Virus record (IMG/VR): IMGVR_UViG_3300033153_004532
Span: 1 to 34,401 of that record
Direction: 5' to 3' (one strand)
Origin: a virus
Length of the DNA stretch: 34,401 nucleotides
Shown: positions 1 to 7,853 of the stretch, piece after piece
Layout: the number at the start of each line of letters is the position of its first letter
Numbering within the stretch: position 1 is the first letter of the stretch
Notes under the pieces: generated by a model
Told to the model about the DNA's origin: nothing
The model's database searches: none
The model's input: the letters and a program-made list of their open reading frames with translations, nothing else
Made by a program: the position numbers and the translations under genes

Positions 1-261
1 AAAGGCGATATTGTTATCCTTGCCGTTACCCGCGGCAGACGGGCAGAATTAGAAAGATGTAAAATAATAAATCTTGATCCTAAGAAATATTATTGGAGCA
101 ATAGTTATTTCGGCCGGATGAAAGTTGAATTATTAGATGAAAAGCCTAATCCAAAAACTGGAAAACTCAAACAAAGAACTTATGATCATCAAGAGCATAG
201 AATTATAGTAATTGAAGGAAAACTCCAAAAAATAATCGAAATATTAAAAAAGGATGAATAA
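1..261 (+). CDS. Hypothetical protein, 5'-truncated by window edge
   Basis: An open frame runs from base 1 (frame 1) to a TAA at 259-261, so about 86 C-terminal residues are visible and the start lies outside the window. It is basic and hydrophilic, and no domain is recognised. Its last residues (QKIIEILKKDE) loosely resemble the KIKEILK tail of many small proteins further downstream. The next gene starts immediately after the stop, so it is probably the end of the same transcription unit. Confidence 0.6.
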   Translation, partial: KGDIVILAVTRGRRAELERCKIINLDPKKYYWSNSYFGRMKVELLDEKPNPKTGKLKQRTYDHQEHRIIVIEGKLQKIIEILKKDE

Positions 262-1143
262 ATGATTAAAAAATATTTATGCCCAGATGGCAAAACAATT
301 AAATGTGAAGAATGTATTAAAAAATGTAGAATGAAATTAAGATGTTGCCCAGCTACTATGCCAGCACATGTTTTTTATTCACAAAGAGAATGGACAGGGA
401 AACTATCAGTAACTCAAGCATTAAATCCGCATGTAAGAAACTGGATGGCCATCAAACAAGATGGAATATCCAAGTTGGAAGACAATATTTATTCTATGAC
501 AGGAACGGTGAACCATTCATTACACGAAGACGCTGGTAAAAATGCTGTTGGTATTGAAACTGAAATTAAATTACAAGATGATTTGAACTATGGGTGCGCA
601 GATCAATTAGAAGAAGTAGATGGTAAATATTATCTACATGATATTAAAAATAAAAAAACAGCCCAGATGTATTATCTATTGGACTATGAACAAATTGGGG
701 AAAAGAAATTTGCTTCGCCCTCGTATAAACAAACAGGAAGTAAACTAAAAGATACTGATGACGTTGTATTGCAATTGAATCGTTACCGCATGCTATTAGA
801 AAAGGAACGAAATATAAAAATATCTGGACTATTTATGGATGTTGTATTAATAGATTATAGCCCAATGGCTAGCCCGAAAAGATATGGAATTAGATGGCAA
901 TATTTTTCTGTCCCAGTAAAGATATTGAATGATGATTTTGTTATGGATTATTATATCAAAGCTGATGCTAATATTCAAAATTTACTAGAATCGGATGGGC
1001 CTGATAAACCTTGCTATGAATGTGATGATTGGAAAGAATTTGGCGCCGAAGGCAGTTTTAATAGATGTAATTATTATTGCTCTTATAAGGAAACTTGTAA
1101 AAAATATTTTGCTAGTAAAGGCATAGAACATAAGGGGTTATAA
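262..1143 (+). CDS. Cas4/RecB-like PD-(D/E)XK exonuclease
   Basis: 293 aa. Predicted metal-dependent nuclease acting on DNA ends during replication or recombination. Visible RecB/Cas4-type motifs in order: GTVNH (81-85, motif-I histidine), a motif-II acid in GCADQ (D114), the core HDIKN (D127, K129) and QLNRY (171-175, the QxxxY motif). Cysteines at 15/18/22 and 251/254/269/273/279 are well placed for an Fe-S cluster of the Cas4/AddB type. No cas1 or cas2 is nearby, so a CRISPR role is not supported; phages often carry such stand-alone enzymes. The family is fairly certain, the substrate is not. Confidence 0.8.
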   Translation: MIKKYLCPDGKTIKCEECIKKCRMKLRCCPATMPAHVFYSQREWTGKLSVTQALNPHVRNWMAIKQDGISKLEDNIYSMTGTVNHSLHEDAGKNAVGIETEIKLQDDLNYGCADQLEEVDGKYYLHDIKNKKTAQMYYLLDYEQIGEKKFASPSYKQTGSKLKDTDDVVLQLNRYRMLLEKERNIKISGLFMDVVLIDYSPMASPKRYGIRWQYFSVPVKILNDDFVMDYYIKADANIQNLLESDGPDKPCYECDDWKEFGAEGSFNRCNYYCSYKETCKKYFASKGIEHKGL

Positions 1144-1144
1144 A

Positions 1145-1414
1145 ATGCCATATATAGAAAAAAAAGATAGAAAGCTTTACGATTATATGATCGATGAAAT
1201 CATGGATGATATAAAAGATGAAGGACTTAAAAAAGGGCATTTGAATTATTGCATAACAAAATTGATTTTAGAATACACAAAGAAAAAGGGTATTTGTTAT
1301 GATACATTATCCGATGTAACTGGTGTATTAAATGATGTTAAAACTGAGTACGAAAGAGAACTGGTTGCAAAATATGAAGATGATAAAATTAAAAAAAATG
1401 GGAAAATTTATTAA
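1145..1414 (+). CDS. Small conserved phage protein (DUF6899-like)
   Basis: 89 aa, starting two bases after the nuclease stop. The start MPYIEKKDR, the central LNYCITKLI and the end GVLNDVKTEYERELVAKYEDDKIKKNG follow a pattern I recall from a widespread phage family (DUF6899-type: MPYI..., NYxxTxL, GVLxxxKxEFYRRxxxxYEDxKxxxNGD). Function is unknown. The protein looks soluble and helical, with no membrane segment. The family name comes from memory of the pattern, not from a search. Confidence 0.65.
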   Translation: MPYIEKKDRKLYDYMIDEIMDDIKDEGLKKGHLNYCITKLILEYTKKKGICYDTLSDVTGVLNDVKTEYERELVAKYEDDKIKKNGKIY

Positions 1415-1441
1415 ATAGATTTATTATTGAAGGAGTAAATA

Positions 1442-1795
1442 ATGAAAAATATGAAAAAAATATATGTTGCAGGAAAATTAAATGACGATGATGCAGTAAA
1501 GTATCTCAATAATTGTAATTTAATGATAAGACATGCGGACAAATTAAGAAAGGCAGGCTATGCTGTTTTTATTCCATGTATTGATTTTATTATGGGCATG
1601 TCGACTGGAACATGGACATATGATGATTTTTTCGATAATAGCCAACCATGGTTGGCATCATCTGATGCTGTTTATGTATGCCCTAAATGGGAAACTAGTA
1701 AAGGAACCCAACGAGAAATCGATTTGGCAGAATCTTTAAACATACCAGTTGTTTATAATTTTGAAGATTTAGAAAAATTATTTAAGGATAAATAA
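1442..1795 (+). CDS. DUF4406-like / nucleoside deoxyribosyltransferase-fold protein
   Basis: 117 aa preceded by a good Shine-Dalgarno (GAAGGAG, 8 nt before the ATG). The pattern IYVAGK (7-12), AGYAVFIPC, SSDAVYVCPKWETSKGTQREIDLAESLNIPV matches the Rossmann-like fold shared by DUF4406 and nucleoside 2-deoxyribosyltransferases, where the SDAV...P.W..S.GT..E...A segment forms the nucleotide site. It may act in nucleotide salvage or base modification, but such phage proteins are mostly uncharacterised. It lies among nucleotide and DNA metabolism genes. Confidence 0.7.
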   Translation: MKNMKKIYVAGKLNDDDAVKYLNNCNLMIRHADKLRKAGYAVFIPCIDFIMGMSTGTWTYDDFFDNSQPWLASSDAVYVCPKWETSKGTQREIDLAESLNIPVVYNFEDLEKLFKDK

Positions 1796-1797
1796 AT

Positions 1798-2292
1798 ATG
1801 AAAAAAGAATTACAGGATAAAATATATAATAAATATCCAGATATTTTTATTGAGAAAGATTTGGATATGAGCAAGACTTGTATGTGTTGGGGACTAGATA
1901 TTGGTGATGGATGGTACGATTTAATAGATAAATTATGTCAGAAATTAACTCTTATTAAAAAAACAACTGGAATTCAAGTAAAAGCCACTCAGGTAAAAGA
2001 AAAATTTGGAACATTGAGGTTTTATTATTCATATAATACCGAAAATATAAAAAAATCTAAAAAAATAAATACTATTTTAGATAAGGATAATCCTTTTAAT
2101 GAAAAAGAAATAGAATTATGGGGAGACATGATATCTCAAATGGTATCATCTGCCGAGAATATATCGGCTAATACCTGCGAGGTAACTGGAGATTATGGGG
2201 TATTACATAGTAATGGCACATGGGTGAAAACAATTTCCCGCAAACTTGCGGAAACAGAAGAATATCAAGACTTTAAGGAGACAAAATTATGA
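1798..2292 (+). CDS. Conserved phage hypothetical protein
   Basis: 164 aa, two bases after the previous stop. The N-terminal YPDIF, the segment MCWGLDIGDGWYDLIDKLC (about 29-47) and QVKEKFGTLRFYYSY (about 66-80) form a pattern I recall in unannotated proteins of many tailed phages. No catalytic motif or membrane segment is evident. The stop overlaps the next start (ATGA), suggesting translational coupling. Confidence 0.6.
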   Translation: MKKELQDKIYNKYPDIFIEKDLDMSKTCMCWGLDIGDGWYDLIDKLCQKLTLIKKTTGIQVKATQVKEKFGTLRFYYSYNTENIKKSKKINTILDKDNPFNEKEIELWGDMISQMVSSAENISANTCEVTGDYGVLHSNGTWVKTISRKLAETEEYQDFKETKL

Positions 2293-2444
2293 GAAAGAAA
2301 ACAGCATTGTTGATTAGAAAATCAAGCAACGATAAGGACGGCAAACCAAACAGAAGATTATACAGGCTCAAGAAAAAAATGTATAACCAGTTCCCTAGAA
2401 ATATAAGATATTTTATTAAATTAAAAATGTCAGAAGGAAAATAA
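2289..2444 (+). CDS. Small basic hypothetical protein
   Basis: 51 aa, starting at the ATGA overlap with the preceding gene and ending at TAA 2442-2444, two bases before the next ATG. It is strongly basic (MRKKTALLIRK..., RRLYRLKKKM) with a tyrosine/lysine-rich centre, so nucleic-acid binding is possible but unproven. Support is mainly positional: it fills exactly the gap between two genes and has an AAGGAGACAA ribosome site upstream. Confidence 0.5.
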   Translation: MRKKTALLIRKSSNDKDGKPNRRLYRLKKKMYNQFPRNIRYFIKLKMSEGK

Positions 2445-2446
2445 TT

Positions 2447-2902
2447 ATGGGACTTAAATCTCCATTTTCATATGCGATGTATGAACAATTAATGATAAAA
2501 ACTTTTATTAATTTATTGGACGACTATTGTGGATCCTGTCATTCTAATTGTGATTGGAATGATGATTGTAATAAATGTCCAGTTGGAAATTTAATTAATG
2601 AATGTAGAGATTATATTATTGGTTATTACCCATCTCAATCAAATGATGAAATGAACAAAAAATATCATAATTTAATGAAAGACACTGCAAGAGAAGTTAA
2701 AAAAATAAAACAATGCCCACTATTCAATGTAACATGGGTATTACAAGATGAGCCATCCAAGGATAGATTGGATAAGATTAAAATGAATTTAAAAAAATTG
2801 GAACATTATAAAAGTAAAATGGATCATGCCATGTTTTTTGATAAAACCAAAAAGAAAAAAATAGCCAAGCAATTAAAAATACAAGCGATAACGGGGAAAT
2901 AA
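2447..2902 (+). CDS. Cysteine-rich small protein, loose KIKAI-type tail
   Basis: 151 aa. A cluster at residues 28-53 holds CGSC, NC, DC, NKCPVG and NEC; the C-x2-C-P part recurs in many small proteins of the 22.9-34.3 kb region and suggests a metal-binding knuckle. The C-terminus KQLKIQAITGK resembles a degenerate KIKAILK tail. Between them lies a helical lysine-rich stretch. Function is unknown. It may be an outlying, longer member of the tagged family. The stop overlaps the next start (TAATG). Confidence 0.6.
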   Translation: MGLKSPFSYAMYEQLMIKTFINLLDDYCGSCHSNCDWNDDCNKCPVGNLINECRDYIIGYYPSQSNDEMNKKYHNLMKDTAREVKKIKQCPLFNVTWVLQDEPSKDRLDKIKMNLKKLEHYKSKMDHAMFFDKTKKKKIAKQLKIQAITGK

Positions 2903-3255
2903 TGAAAAAAGAAATTTGCGGGAGTTGCAAAAAACCATTGTCCATTTGTAAATGCAAGGGCAAAGGTGGCGCAAAAGGAGATTTTGGAAAGCCAAGATGG
3001 TCATTGTTACCATGGGTAGAAACATCAGAGATAGTCGATATTTTGACATTTGGTGCGGCAAAGTATAACGATGATAATTGGAAAAATGTTAAAAACATGG
3101 ACGATAGATATTTCTCGGCAATGCAAAGACATATGGTCGCATGGCAGAACGGAGAACGATTTGATAAAGAAAGTGGTAAAAGCCATTTAGCCCATGCAGG
3201 ATGCTGTTTATTATTCTTAATGTGGGGAGATAATAATCCAAAAAAGAAAAAATGA
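2902..3255 (+). CDS. DUF5664 / MazZ-like dATP/dGTP pyrophosphohydrolase
   Basis: 117 aa. An N-terminal zinc ribbon (CGSC 6-9, CKC 16-18) precedes the segment KPRWSLLPW (30-38), TFGAAKYNDDNW (49-60), RYFSAMQRHMVAWQNGERFDKESGKSHLAHAGCC (69-102). This is the signature of the DUF5664 family, which includes MazZ, the dATP/dGTP diphosphohydrolase that supplies the diaminopurine (Z) pathway in some phages. Other members occur without that pathway, and no PurZ or DatZ is seen here, so general dNTP-pool control is equally likely. Start and stop overlap both neighbours, indicating an operon with the primase gene. Confidence 0.75.
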   Translation: MKKEICGSCKKPLSICKCKGKGGAKGDFGKPRWSLLPWVETSEIVDILTFGAAKYNDDNWKNVKNMDDRYFSAMQRHMVAWQNGERFDKESGKSHLAHAGCCLLFLMWGDNNPKKKK

Positions 3256-4283
3256 TACCAACGTACTTAATAGATAAATATGTCCATCTATGTAATTTTG
3301 ATAAAATGAAAAAGACTGGACAGAATTATAATTTTAGATGTGTTATATGTGGAGATAGCAAAAAATCAACTCGAAAAACGCGTGGTTGGATTTTAGTTAA
3401 ACCAGACATGGTAACATATTTTTGTCATAATTGCAATGTAGATTTATCATTTAAGAATTTCCTTAGACAATATAAACCAATCATATATAATGATTTCAAA
3501 AAAGAATATTATCTAGGTAATTTAAAGCGAAAAAATGTAACACCAGTTATAACAAATAGTAATTCCGCATTCAATAAATTAAAAAAGAGAATTAATAAAA
3601 ATAAGAATAAAGATATATTAAAAAAACTTAGTCCATTGTCACAAAAAGCTATAGAATTTTGTGACAAAAGAAAATTGCCTCAAAGCCTTATTAAAACATT
3701 ATATTATACAGATAATTATTCCAAGTTTTTAAAAGAAAACAAATTGGGCAATATCGATTATGAAGTAAAATCTGATAAGCGGATTGTAATTCCATTTTAT
3801 AACAAGGATAATAATCTAACTTATTTACAAGGTAGAGCATTATATAATACAGATTTAAGATACGTTACAACCAAAATTGATGAAAATGCTCCAAAAATTT
3901 GGGGCATAAATAATATAGATGACGGATTAGTTTATGTGTCGGAAGGAGTTTTAGATGCTTGTTTTATCAAAAATGGGATTGCAGTTGCGGGGGGCATGTC
4001 GGATATTGATATTATTATTGAAAAATTTACCCCTAATCGTTTGGTATGGTGTTTTGATAGGGATATTATCCACAATACGCATATTAAAAAATTGGCGGAA
4101 AAAGTAATAAATAAAAAAATTAAATTATTTTTTTGGGATGAAGTTAAAAATAATAAAATTAAAGATTTTAATGATTTGATCATGGATGGATGTTCGATAT
4201 CATCATTAAATAAAATGATAAATAGAAATATTTATTCTGGCTTAAAAGCAAAAATAAAATTAAAATTATTGAGAAGGAGATAA
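3252..4283 (+). CDS. DNA primase, T4 gp61-like (zinc finger + TOPRIM)
   Basis: 343 aa, about the length of T4 gp61. It makes RNA primers for lagging-strand synthesis with the replicative helicase. An N-terminal zinc finger is visible as CVIC (30-33) and CHNC (58-61). The TOPRIM core follows: VYVSEGVLDA (E231) and LVWCFDRD (D269, D271), with the DNA-binding segment LQGRAL (192-197) just before it. The start overlaps the stop of the DUF5664 gene (ATGA). The C-terminus is lysine-rich. Confidence 0.85.
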   Translation: MIPTYLIDKYVHLCNFDKMKKTGQNYNFRCVICGDSKKSTRKTRGWILVKPDMVTYFCHNCNVDLSFKNFLRQYKPIIYNDFKKEYYLGNLKRKNVTPVITNSNSAFNKLKKRINKNKNKDILKKLSPLSQKAIEFCDKRKLPQSLIKTLYYTDNYSKFLKENKLGNIDYEVKSDKRIVIPFYNKDNNLTYLQGRALYNTDLRYVTTKIDENAPKIWGINNIDDGLVYVSEGVLDACFIKNGIAVAGGMSDIDIIIEKFTPNRLVWCFDRDIIHNTHIKKLAEKVINKKIKLFFWDEVKNNKIKDFNDLIMDGCSISSLNKMINRNIYSGLKAKIKLKLLRRR

Positions 4284-4285
4284 TA

Positions 4286-4852
4286 ATGGGTACAGATACA
4301 AGAGATAATAAAACTATACGACAATGGTTATGTAATGGGGAATTTGATGATGCAATGTTAAGCGATTTCATGGAATTTTATTATGATTTAAAAAATAATA
4401 ATGAAAAAGAGGCTATTATTTTTATTAATAGTCAAGGAGGAGCGGTTAATATAGCAAATTCTATTATATCTGTTATTGAAGATAGCGGTATTAAATTCCA
4501 TACAGTTGTTATAGGTATAGCATATTCTGCTGGATTATTGTTATCTGCCGCGGGAGATGTACGATGGGCATCTGAAAGATCAGATTTTATGTTTCATGAT
4601 ATGGCTATATTTGATGCTGGAAAACTTGATGAAGTTCAAGAAAATCTGGAAAGAAATAAAGAATTATCGAAACACCTATTAACAAGGTTCTCCAAAAAAA
4701 CAAAGAAAAACTATGCATGGTGGGTAAAACAAACCAAAGAACGCGTCACCCGAGATTTTTTCTTTAACCAAAAAAATGCATTATCATATGGGGTAATAGA
4801 TAAATTGGGATTACCAGAACCTAAGATGACTAACAAAAAATTTGAAATATAA
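4286..4852 (+). CDS. ClpP-like serine protease
   Basis: 188 aa with a strong ribosome site (AGAAGGAGATAATA). ClpP/crotonase-fold motifs: INSQGGAVNIA (48-58, the oxyanion region), AYSAGLLLSAAGD (S81 nucleophile), FMFHD (H104) and TRDFFFNQKNALSYGVIDKLGL (D157 as the third catalytic residue, as in the TERDRF segment of ClpP). It is separate from the prohead protease gp21 found downstream, so it is probably not the capsid maturation protease; a role in processing phage or host proteins is an inference. No ClpX/ClpA partner is present here. Confidence 0.8.
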   Translation: MGTDTRDNKTIRQWLCNGEFDDAMLSDFMEFYYDLKNNNEKEAIIFINSQGGAVNIANSIISVIEDSGIKFHTVVIGIAYSAGLLLSAAGDVRWASERSDFMFHDMAIFDAGKLDEVQENLERNKELSKHLLTRFSKKTKKNYAWWVKQTKERVTRDFFFNQKNALSYGVIDKLGLPEPKMTNKKFEI

Positions 4853-4855
4853 ATA
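4848..4855 (+). promoter_or_regulatory. Possible T4-type late promoter (TATAAATA)
   Basis: TATAAATA followed by TTAATATAG, overlapping the stop of the ClpP-like gene and 21 bp before the next ATG. It matches the T4 late -10 box, but single 8-mers of this kind are expected by chance in such AT-rich DNA, so it is a weak call. Confidence 0.4.
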
Positions 4856-4875
4856 TTAATATAGAAGGAGCAATA

Positions 4876-5226
4876 ATGCCAACGTATAAAATAAATTGCA
4901 ATAAATGTGATCATACAGAAGAATGGGTGATAAGCGTTGCTCAATACACCAAAAAGATCAAAGGTAAATGTCCCAAATGTAATGAGAAAAAATTATATCA
5001 AGATATGTCTGGCGGAACTCCAGTACATTTTATCGGTCCAGGATGGACTGTTAGAAATGGTGGCGGATTCAAAGGCAGAGGCGGATATAAAACTGGCAGC
5101 AAAGAAGATATGGAAGATGCCGAAAAAGAACATGATTATTTAGAAGACACTGCCGCTAAAGATGATAAATGGCGCAAAGGCCGTGATATGGTAGATGAAG
5201 CCAGATATAAAACAGGACAAATGTAA
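4876..5226 (+). CDS. FmdB-type zinc-ribbon protein
   Basis: 116 aa. The start MPTYKINCNKCDHTEEW with CPKC at 33-36 is the zinc-ribbon pattern of the FmdB family (MPxYxYxCxxC...CPxC). The middle, HFIGPGWTVRNGGGFKGRGGYKTG, is glycine/arginine-rich as in many phage members; the C-terminal third is charged and helical. Phage members are common and of unknown function. A GAAGGAG ribosome site precedes the ATG, and the next gene begins directly after the stop. Confidence 0.65.
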   Translation: MPTYKINCNKCDHTEEWVISVAQYTKKIKGKCPKCNEKKLYQDMSGGTPVHFIGPGWTVRNGGGFKGRGGYKTGSKEDMEDAEKEHDYLEDTAAKDDKWRKGRDMVDEARYKTGQM

Positions 5227-5649
5227 ATGAAAATAGAAGTAAAAAAATTAAATGAAAATGCAACTGTCCCAACTAAGTCCCATAATACGGATGCGGGTTG
5301 GGATTTATATTCTAGTAATGAATGTGATGTTCCGCCCAATTTTAGAATATTGGTTGAAACTAACATATCAATGAAAATACCAGACGGATACTATGGACAA
5401 ATATTTGATAGAAGTGGTAATGCATTCAAAAAAGGATTGCATTGTATGGCTGGAGTGATAGACTCATCATATAGAGGTGAAATAAAAGTATTGATTAATA
5501 ATACTACAAAAGACCATCAATATATAGAGAAGGGCGATCGAATTGCTCAAATGATTATATTACCAGTACCATATGGTGTAATGGTTGAAGTAAAAGAATT
5601 GGATGAAACTAAAAGAGGCGCGGGTGGATTCGGATCAACTGACAAATAA
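5227..5649 (+). CDS. dut: Deoxyuridine triphosphatase (dUTPase)
   Basis: 140 aa, typical of the homotrimeric dUTPase family that hydrolyses dUTP to dUMP and PPi, keeping uracil out of DNA and feeding dTMP synthesis. All five motifs are visible: I DAGWDLYS (22-29), II DRSG (61-64), III GVIDSSYRGEIKVLINN (76-92), IV GDRIAQMIIL (103-112), V RGAGGFGSTDK (130-140). It starts one codon after the FmdB-like stop without a clear separate ribosome site, so translation is probably coupled. Confidence 0.92.
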   Translation: MKIEVKKLNENATVPTKSHNTDAGWDLYSSNECDVPPNFRILVETNISMKIPDGYYGQIFDRSGNAFKKGLHCMAGVIDSSYRGEIKVLINNTTKDHQYIEKGDRIAQMIILPVPYGVMVEVKELDETKRGAGGFGSTDK

Positions 5650-5854
5650 TACTACTCGTTTAGTCACAACAACAGATATAAAAGAATTTGTATATCACAA
5701 TTATAAAAAATATAAAAACAGAAAAGAAATGGAATGGGATATGCAATCCTATTTAATGGTTTCGATCACCGCAAAAGATCCTATGGTTAAAAATGTTATA
5801 GATAATGTTATTTTACAATTAAAGAGTGAAAAGATAAAAGCAATTTTGGAGTAA
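5603..5854 (+). CDS. Small tagged protein (C-terminus EKIKAILE)
   Basis: 83 aa if the ATG at 5603 is used, which overlaps the dUTPase gene by 47 bp; a GTG at 5624 with AGAGG upstream is an alternative start. No domain is recognised. The C-terminus EKIKAILE is the first clear copy in the window of the KIKAILK-type tail. Here the last codons (TTG GAG) supply the GGAG ribosome site for nrdJ, whose ATG lies 6 bases after it. Confidence 0.55.
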   Translation: MKLKEARVDSDQLTNNTTRLVTTTDIKEFVYHNYKKYKNRKEMEWDMQSYLMVSITAKDPMVKNVIDNVILQLKSEKIKAILE

Positions 5855-5857
5855 TGA

Positions 5858-7255
5858 ATGATTAACCATGTAAGAAAAATTAAAGATTCCGAGTTTATGT
5901 ACGATACTAATTATTTTCAATTAACAGAAAATTTTTTAGATGAATTTAAAGGCAAACAACCCAAATGGGGACCTGTTGGTTATATAACATATAAGAGAAC
6001 TTATGCTAGGACATTACCTCAAGGTGGTACAGAAGAGTTCTGGCAAACATTACAACGAGTAGTAAATGGAACGTTTACAATTCAAAAACAACATTGTATA
6101 GGACTTGGACTGCCATGGGAAAATAGAAAAGCCCAACGAACCGCACAAAAAATGTACCGTGCAATGTGGGAATTTAAATTTTTACCACCAGGCCGTGGAC
6201 TATGGATTATGGGAACTCCGTTTATTGAGAAACATGGTTCAGCCGCATTAAATAATTGTGCTTTTACCAGTACAGAAGATATTGATATTAAGGGAACCCG
6301 ATCTTTTGAATTCATGATGGACATGAGCATGTTAGGTGTTGGTGTAGGATTTGATACAAGAGGTGAAGATAAAATAATAATTAAAAACCCGTCCAAAGAA
6401 AATGGAGTTTATGAGATTCCAGATACCAGAGAAGGTTGGGTAGAAACATTAAGAATGCAACTCAATGCTTATTTATTTGGGGAAAAGAAATATATTTTTG
6501 ATTATTCTAAAATCCGTAAGGCCGGCGAACCAATAAAAGGATTTGGCGGCGTTTCCGCTGGGGCCAAACCTCTAAATAAATTAATGAATGAACTTGAAGA
6601 ATTATTGAAACCCAAAGATGGAAAATTTTTAAAATCCACAGATATAGTTGATATAATGAATTTAATAGGCAAATGTGTTATATCTGGAAATGTAAGACGT
6701 ACTGCAGAAATAGCATTGGGTAGAATAGACGATCAACCATATCTTACTATGAAGCAAGATAAAAATAAATTAGAATCTCATAGGTGGGCCAGTAATAATA
6801 GCGTGTTCGCATTAGTAGGGGACGACTATGATAAAATTATTGATAGTGTTGCTGTTAATGGGGAACCTGGAATTGTATGGTTGGAACAAGCTAGAAAGTT
6901 TGGCAGAATGAAAGATAAGATTAATTGGAAAGACAAACAGGCGAAGGGTGTAAATCCTTGTCTAACTGGCGATAGCATGATCATCACAGACAATGGAGAA
7001 ATACCAATTAAGGAATTAGTCGATAAGTATAAAGATGTAAAAGTATTAACATATAATATCAAAACTAAAGAAAAAGAATGGGAAAAAATAACAGATGCAT
7101 TTAAGACAAAAGAAAATGCTGATATTATAAAAGTTGAATTTGATGATGGGACTAATTTAGAATTAACCCCTGATCATAAAGTTTACACCGAAGAAAGAGG
7201 ATATATCAAGGCATCACAATTAACAAAAGATGATACCTTAATAGGAATTGAATAA
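5858..7255 (+). CDS. nrdJ: Class II ribonucleotide reductase NrdJ, N-terminal half fused to split-intein N part
   Basis: 465 aa: residues 1-367 are the N-extein and 368-465 an intein N-fragment. The extein matches adenosylcobalamin-dependent (class II, Lactobacillus RTPR-like) ribonucleotide reductase: PGRGLWIMGT (111-120), LNNCAFTST (131-139; C134 matches RTPR C119), GVGVGFDTRG (160-169), CVISGNVRRTAEIALG. It ends at GVNP. The missing active-site segment starts in the gene at 7737. After protein trans-splicing the product would be about 678 aa, near the 739 aa of L. leichmannii RTPR. It needs B12 and no NrdB partner. RBS GGAG at 5848-5851. Confidence 0.9.
   Translation: MINHVRKIKDSEFMYDTNYFQLTENFLDEFKGKQPKWGPVGYITYKRTYARTLPQGGTEEFWQTLQRVVNGTFTIQKQHCIGLGLPWENRKAQRTAQKMYRAMWEFKFLPPGRGLWIMGTPFIEKHGSAALNNCAFTSTEDIDIKGTRSFEFMMDMSMLGVGVGFDTRGEDKIIIKNPSKENGVYEIPDTREGWVETLRMQLNAYLFGEKKYIFDYSKIRKAGEPIKGFGGVSAGAKPLNKLMNELEELLKPKDGKFLKSTDIVDIMNLIGKCVISGNVRRTAEIALGRIDDQPYLTMKQDKNKLESHRWASNNSVFALVGDDYDKIIDSVAVNGEPGIVWLEQARKFGRMKDKINWKDKQAKGVNPCLTGDSMIITDNGEIPIKELVDKYKDVKVLTYNIKTKEKEWEKITDAFKTKENADIIKVEFDDGTNLELTPDHKVYTEERGYIKASQLTKDDTLIGIE
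6959..7252 (+). other. Split intein, N-terminal fragment (98 aa)
   Basis: The intein begins at a Cys codon (CLTGDSMIIT, block A) directly after the extein residues NP. Block B is GTNLELTPDHKVYT (about intein residues 64-77), with the conserved T-x2-H (TPDH). The fragment ends in a stop codon (DTLIGIE) rather than continuing into an endonuclease domain, so splicing has to occur in trans with the C-fragment encoded at 7737-7853. Confidence 0.9.
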
Positions 7256-7462
7256 ATGAAAAAAGAAAAAACTTGTTGGGAGTGCGCTCATACCCACATT
7301 TGTGATTTATATGGTGATATTACATTCGTGGCAAAAATTCAGAAAATGATACCGACAGATAAAACGGTTGGTAGTATCAATAATTTCATGGCAAGTAATT
7401 GTATGTATTATGAATATAAATTATGGGATAACGAATCAATGAAAAAGTTGTGCAAAAATTAA
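7256..7462 (+). CDS. Small Cys-containing ORF inside the split-nrdJ gap
   Basis: 68 aa, starting immediately after the nrdJ-N stop. Cysteines are in CWEC (7-10), HIC (16) and SNC, suggesting metal binding. After its TAA at 7460-7462 the same frame stays open for 23 more codons to a TAA at 7532-7534 and reads VDDITGYCHNYNKEVREW, which looks protein-like, so the gene may be shortened by a nonsense mutation or read through. It has no similarity that I recognise to a homing endonuclease. Confidence 0.5.
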   Translation: MKKEKTCWECAHTHICDLYGDITFVAKIQKMIPTDKTVGSINNFMASNCMYYEYKLWDNESMKKLCKN

Positions 7463-7512
7463 GTTGATGATATTACAGGTTATTGCCATAATTATAATAA
7501 AGAAGTAAGAGA

Positions 7513-7740
7513 ATGGAAAAAAGTAAAGAAATAATAAATCCTGTACGAAAAAGGAATTTGGATGCTATTAAACAGAATTTAAATTCCATATTATCTCATA
7601 TGCGCGGGTATACTTTTACCGATAATGAAATGAAAGATGTAAAACCTTTAATACAAGATATAAATTTTTATGCTACTGTTACAGTTGATTATCATAAAAG
7701 AGAAGATAAAAAAAGAAAAATAAAGGAAATTCTAAAATGA
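7513..7740 (+). CDS. Small tagged protein inside the split-nrdJ gap (C-terminus RKIKEILK)
   Basis: 75 aa, helical, no cysteines. It ends RKIKEILK, the same tail as the small proteins of the 22.9-34.3 kb region. Its stop overlaps the start of the nrdJ C-terminal gene (AAATGA), so it likely controls that gene's translation by coupling. It occupies the place where described fractured RNR genes carry a homing endonuclease gene. Confidence 0.65.
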   Translation: MEKSKEIINPVRKRNLDAIKQNLNSILSHMRGYTFTDNEMKDVKPLIQDINFYATVTVDYHKREDKKRKIKEILK

Positions 7741-7853
7741 AATTAATAAATAAGAAAATTAAAAGTATTACAGTTGAAAAAAATCAAGATGTATATGATA
7801 TTAGTACCGAACATAATCATAATTTCTTTGCTAATAAAACATTAGTCCATAAT
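7737..7853 (+). other. Split intein, C-terminal fragment (39 aa)
   Basis: Block F is VYDISTEHNHNFFAN and block G is TLVHN followed by Cys as the +1 extein residue. Together with the N-fragment at 6959-7252 this is a complete split intein of about 137 aa, of mini-intein size. The 484 bp between the fragments carries no recognisable endonuclease domain. Confidence 0.9.

Noticed and set aside
262-1143. CRISPR-associated Cas4
   Set aside because: Cas4-like motifs are present, but no repeats, cas1 or cas2 exist in the window; stand-alone phage nuclease is more likely.
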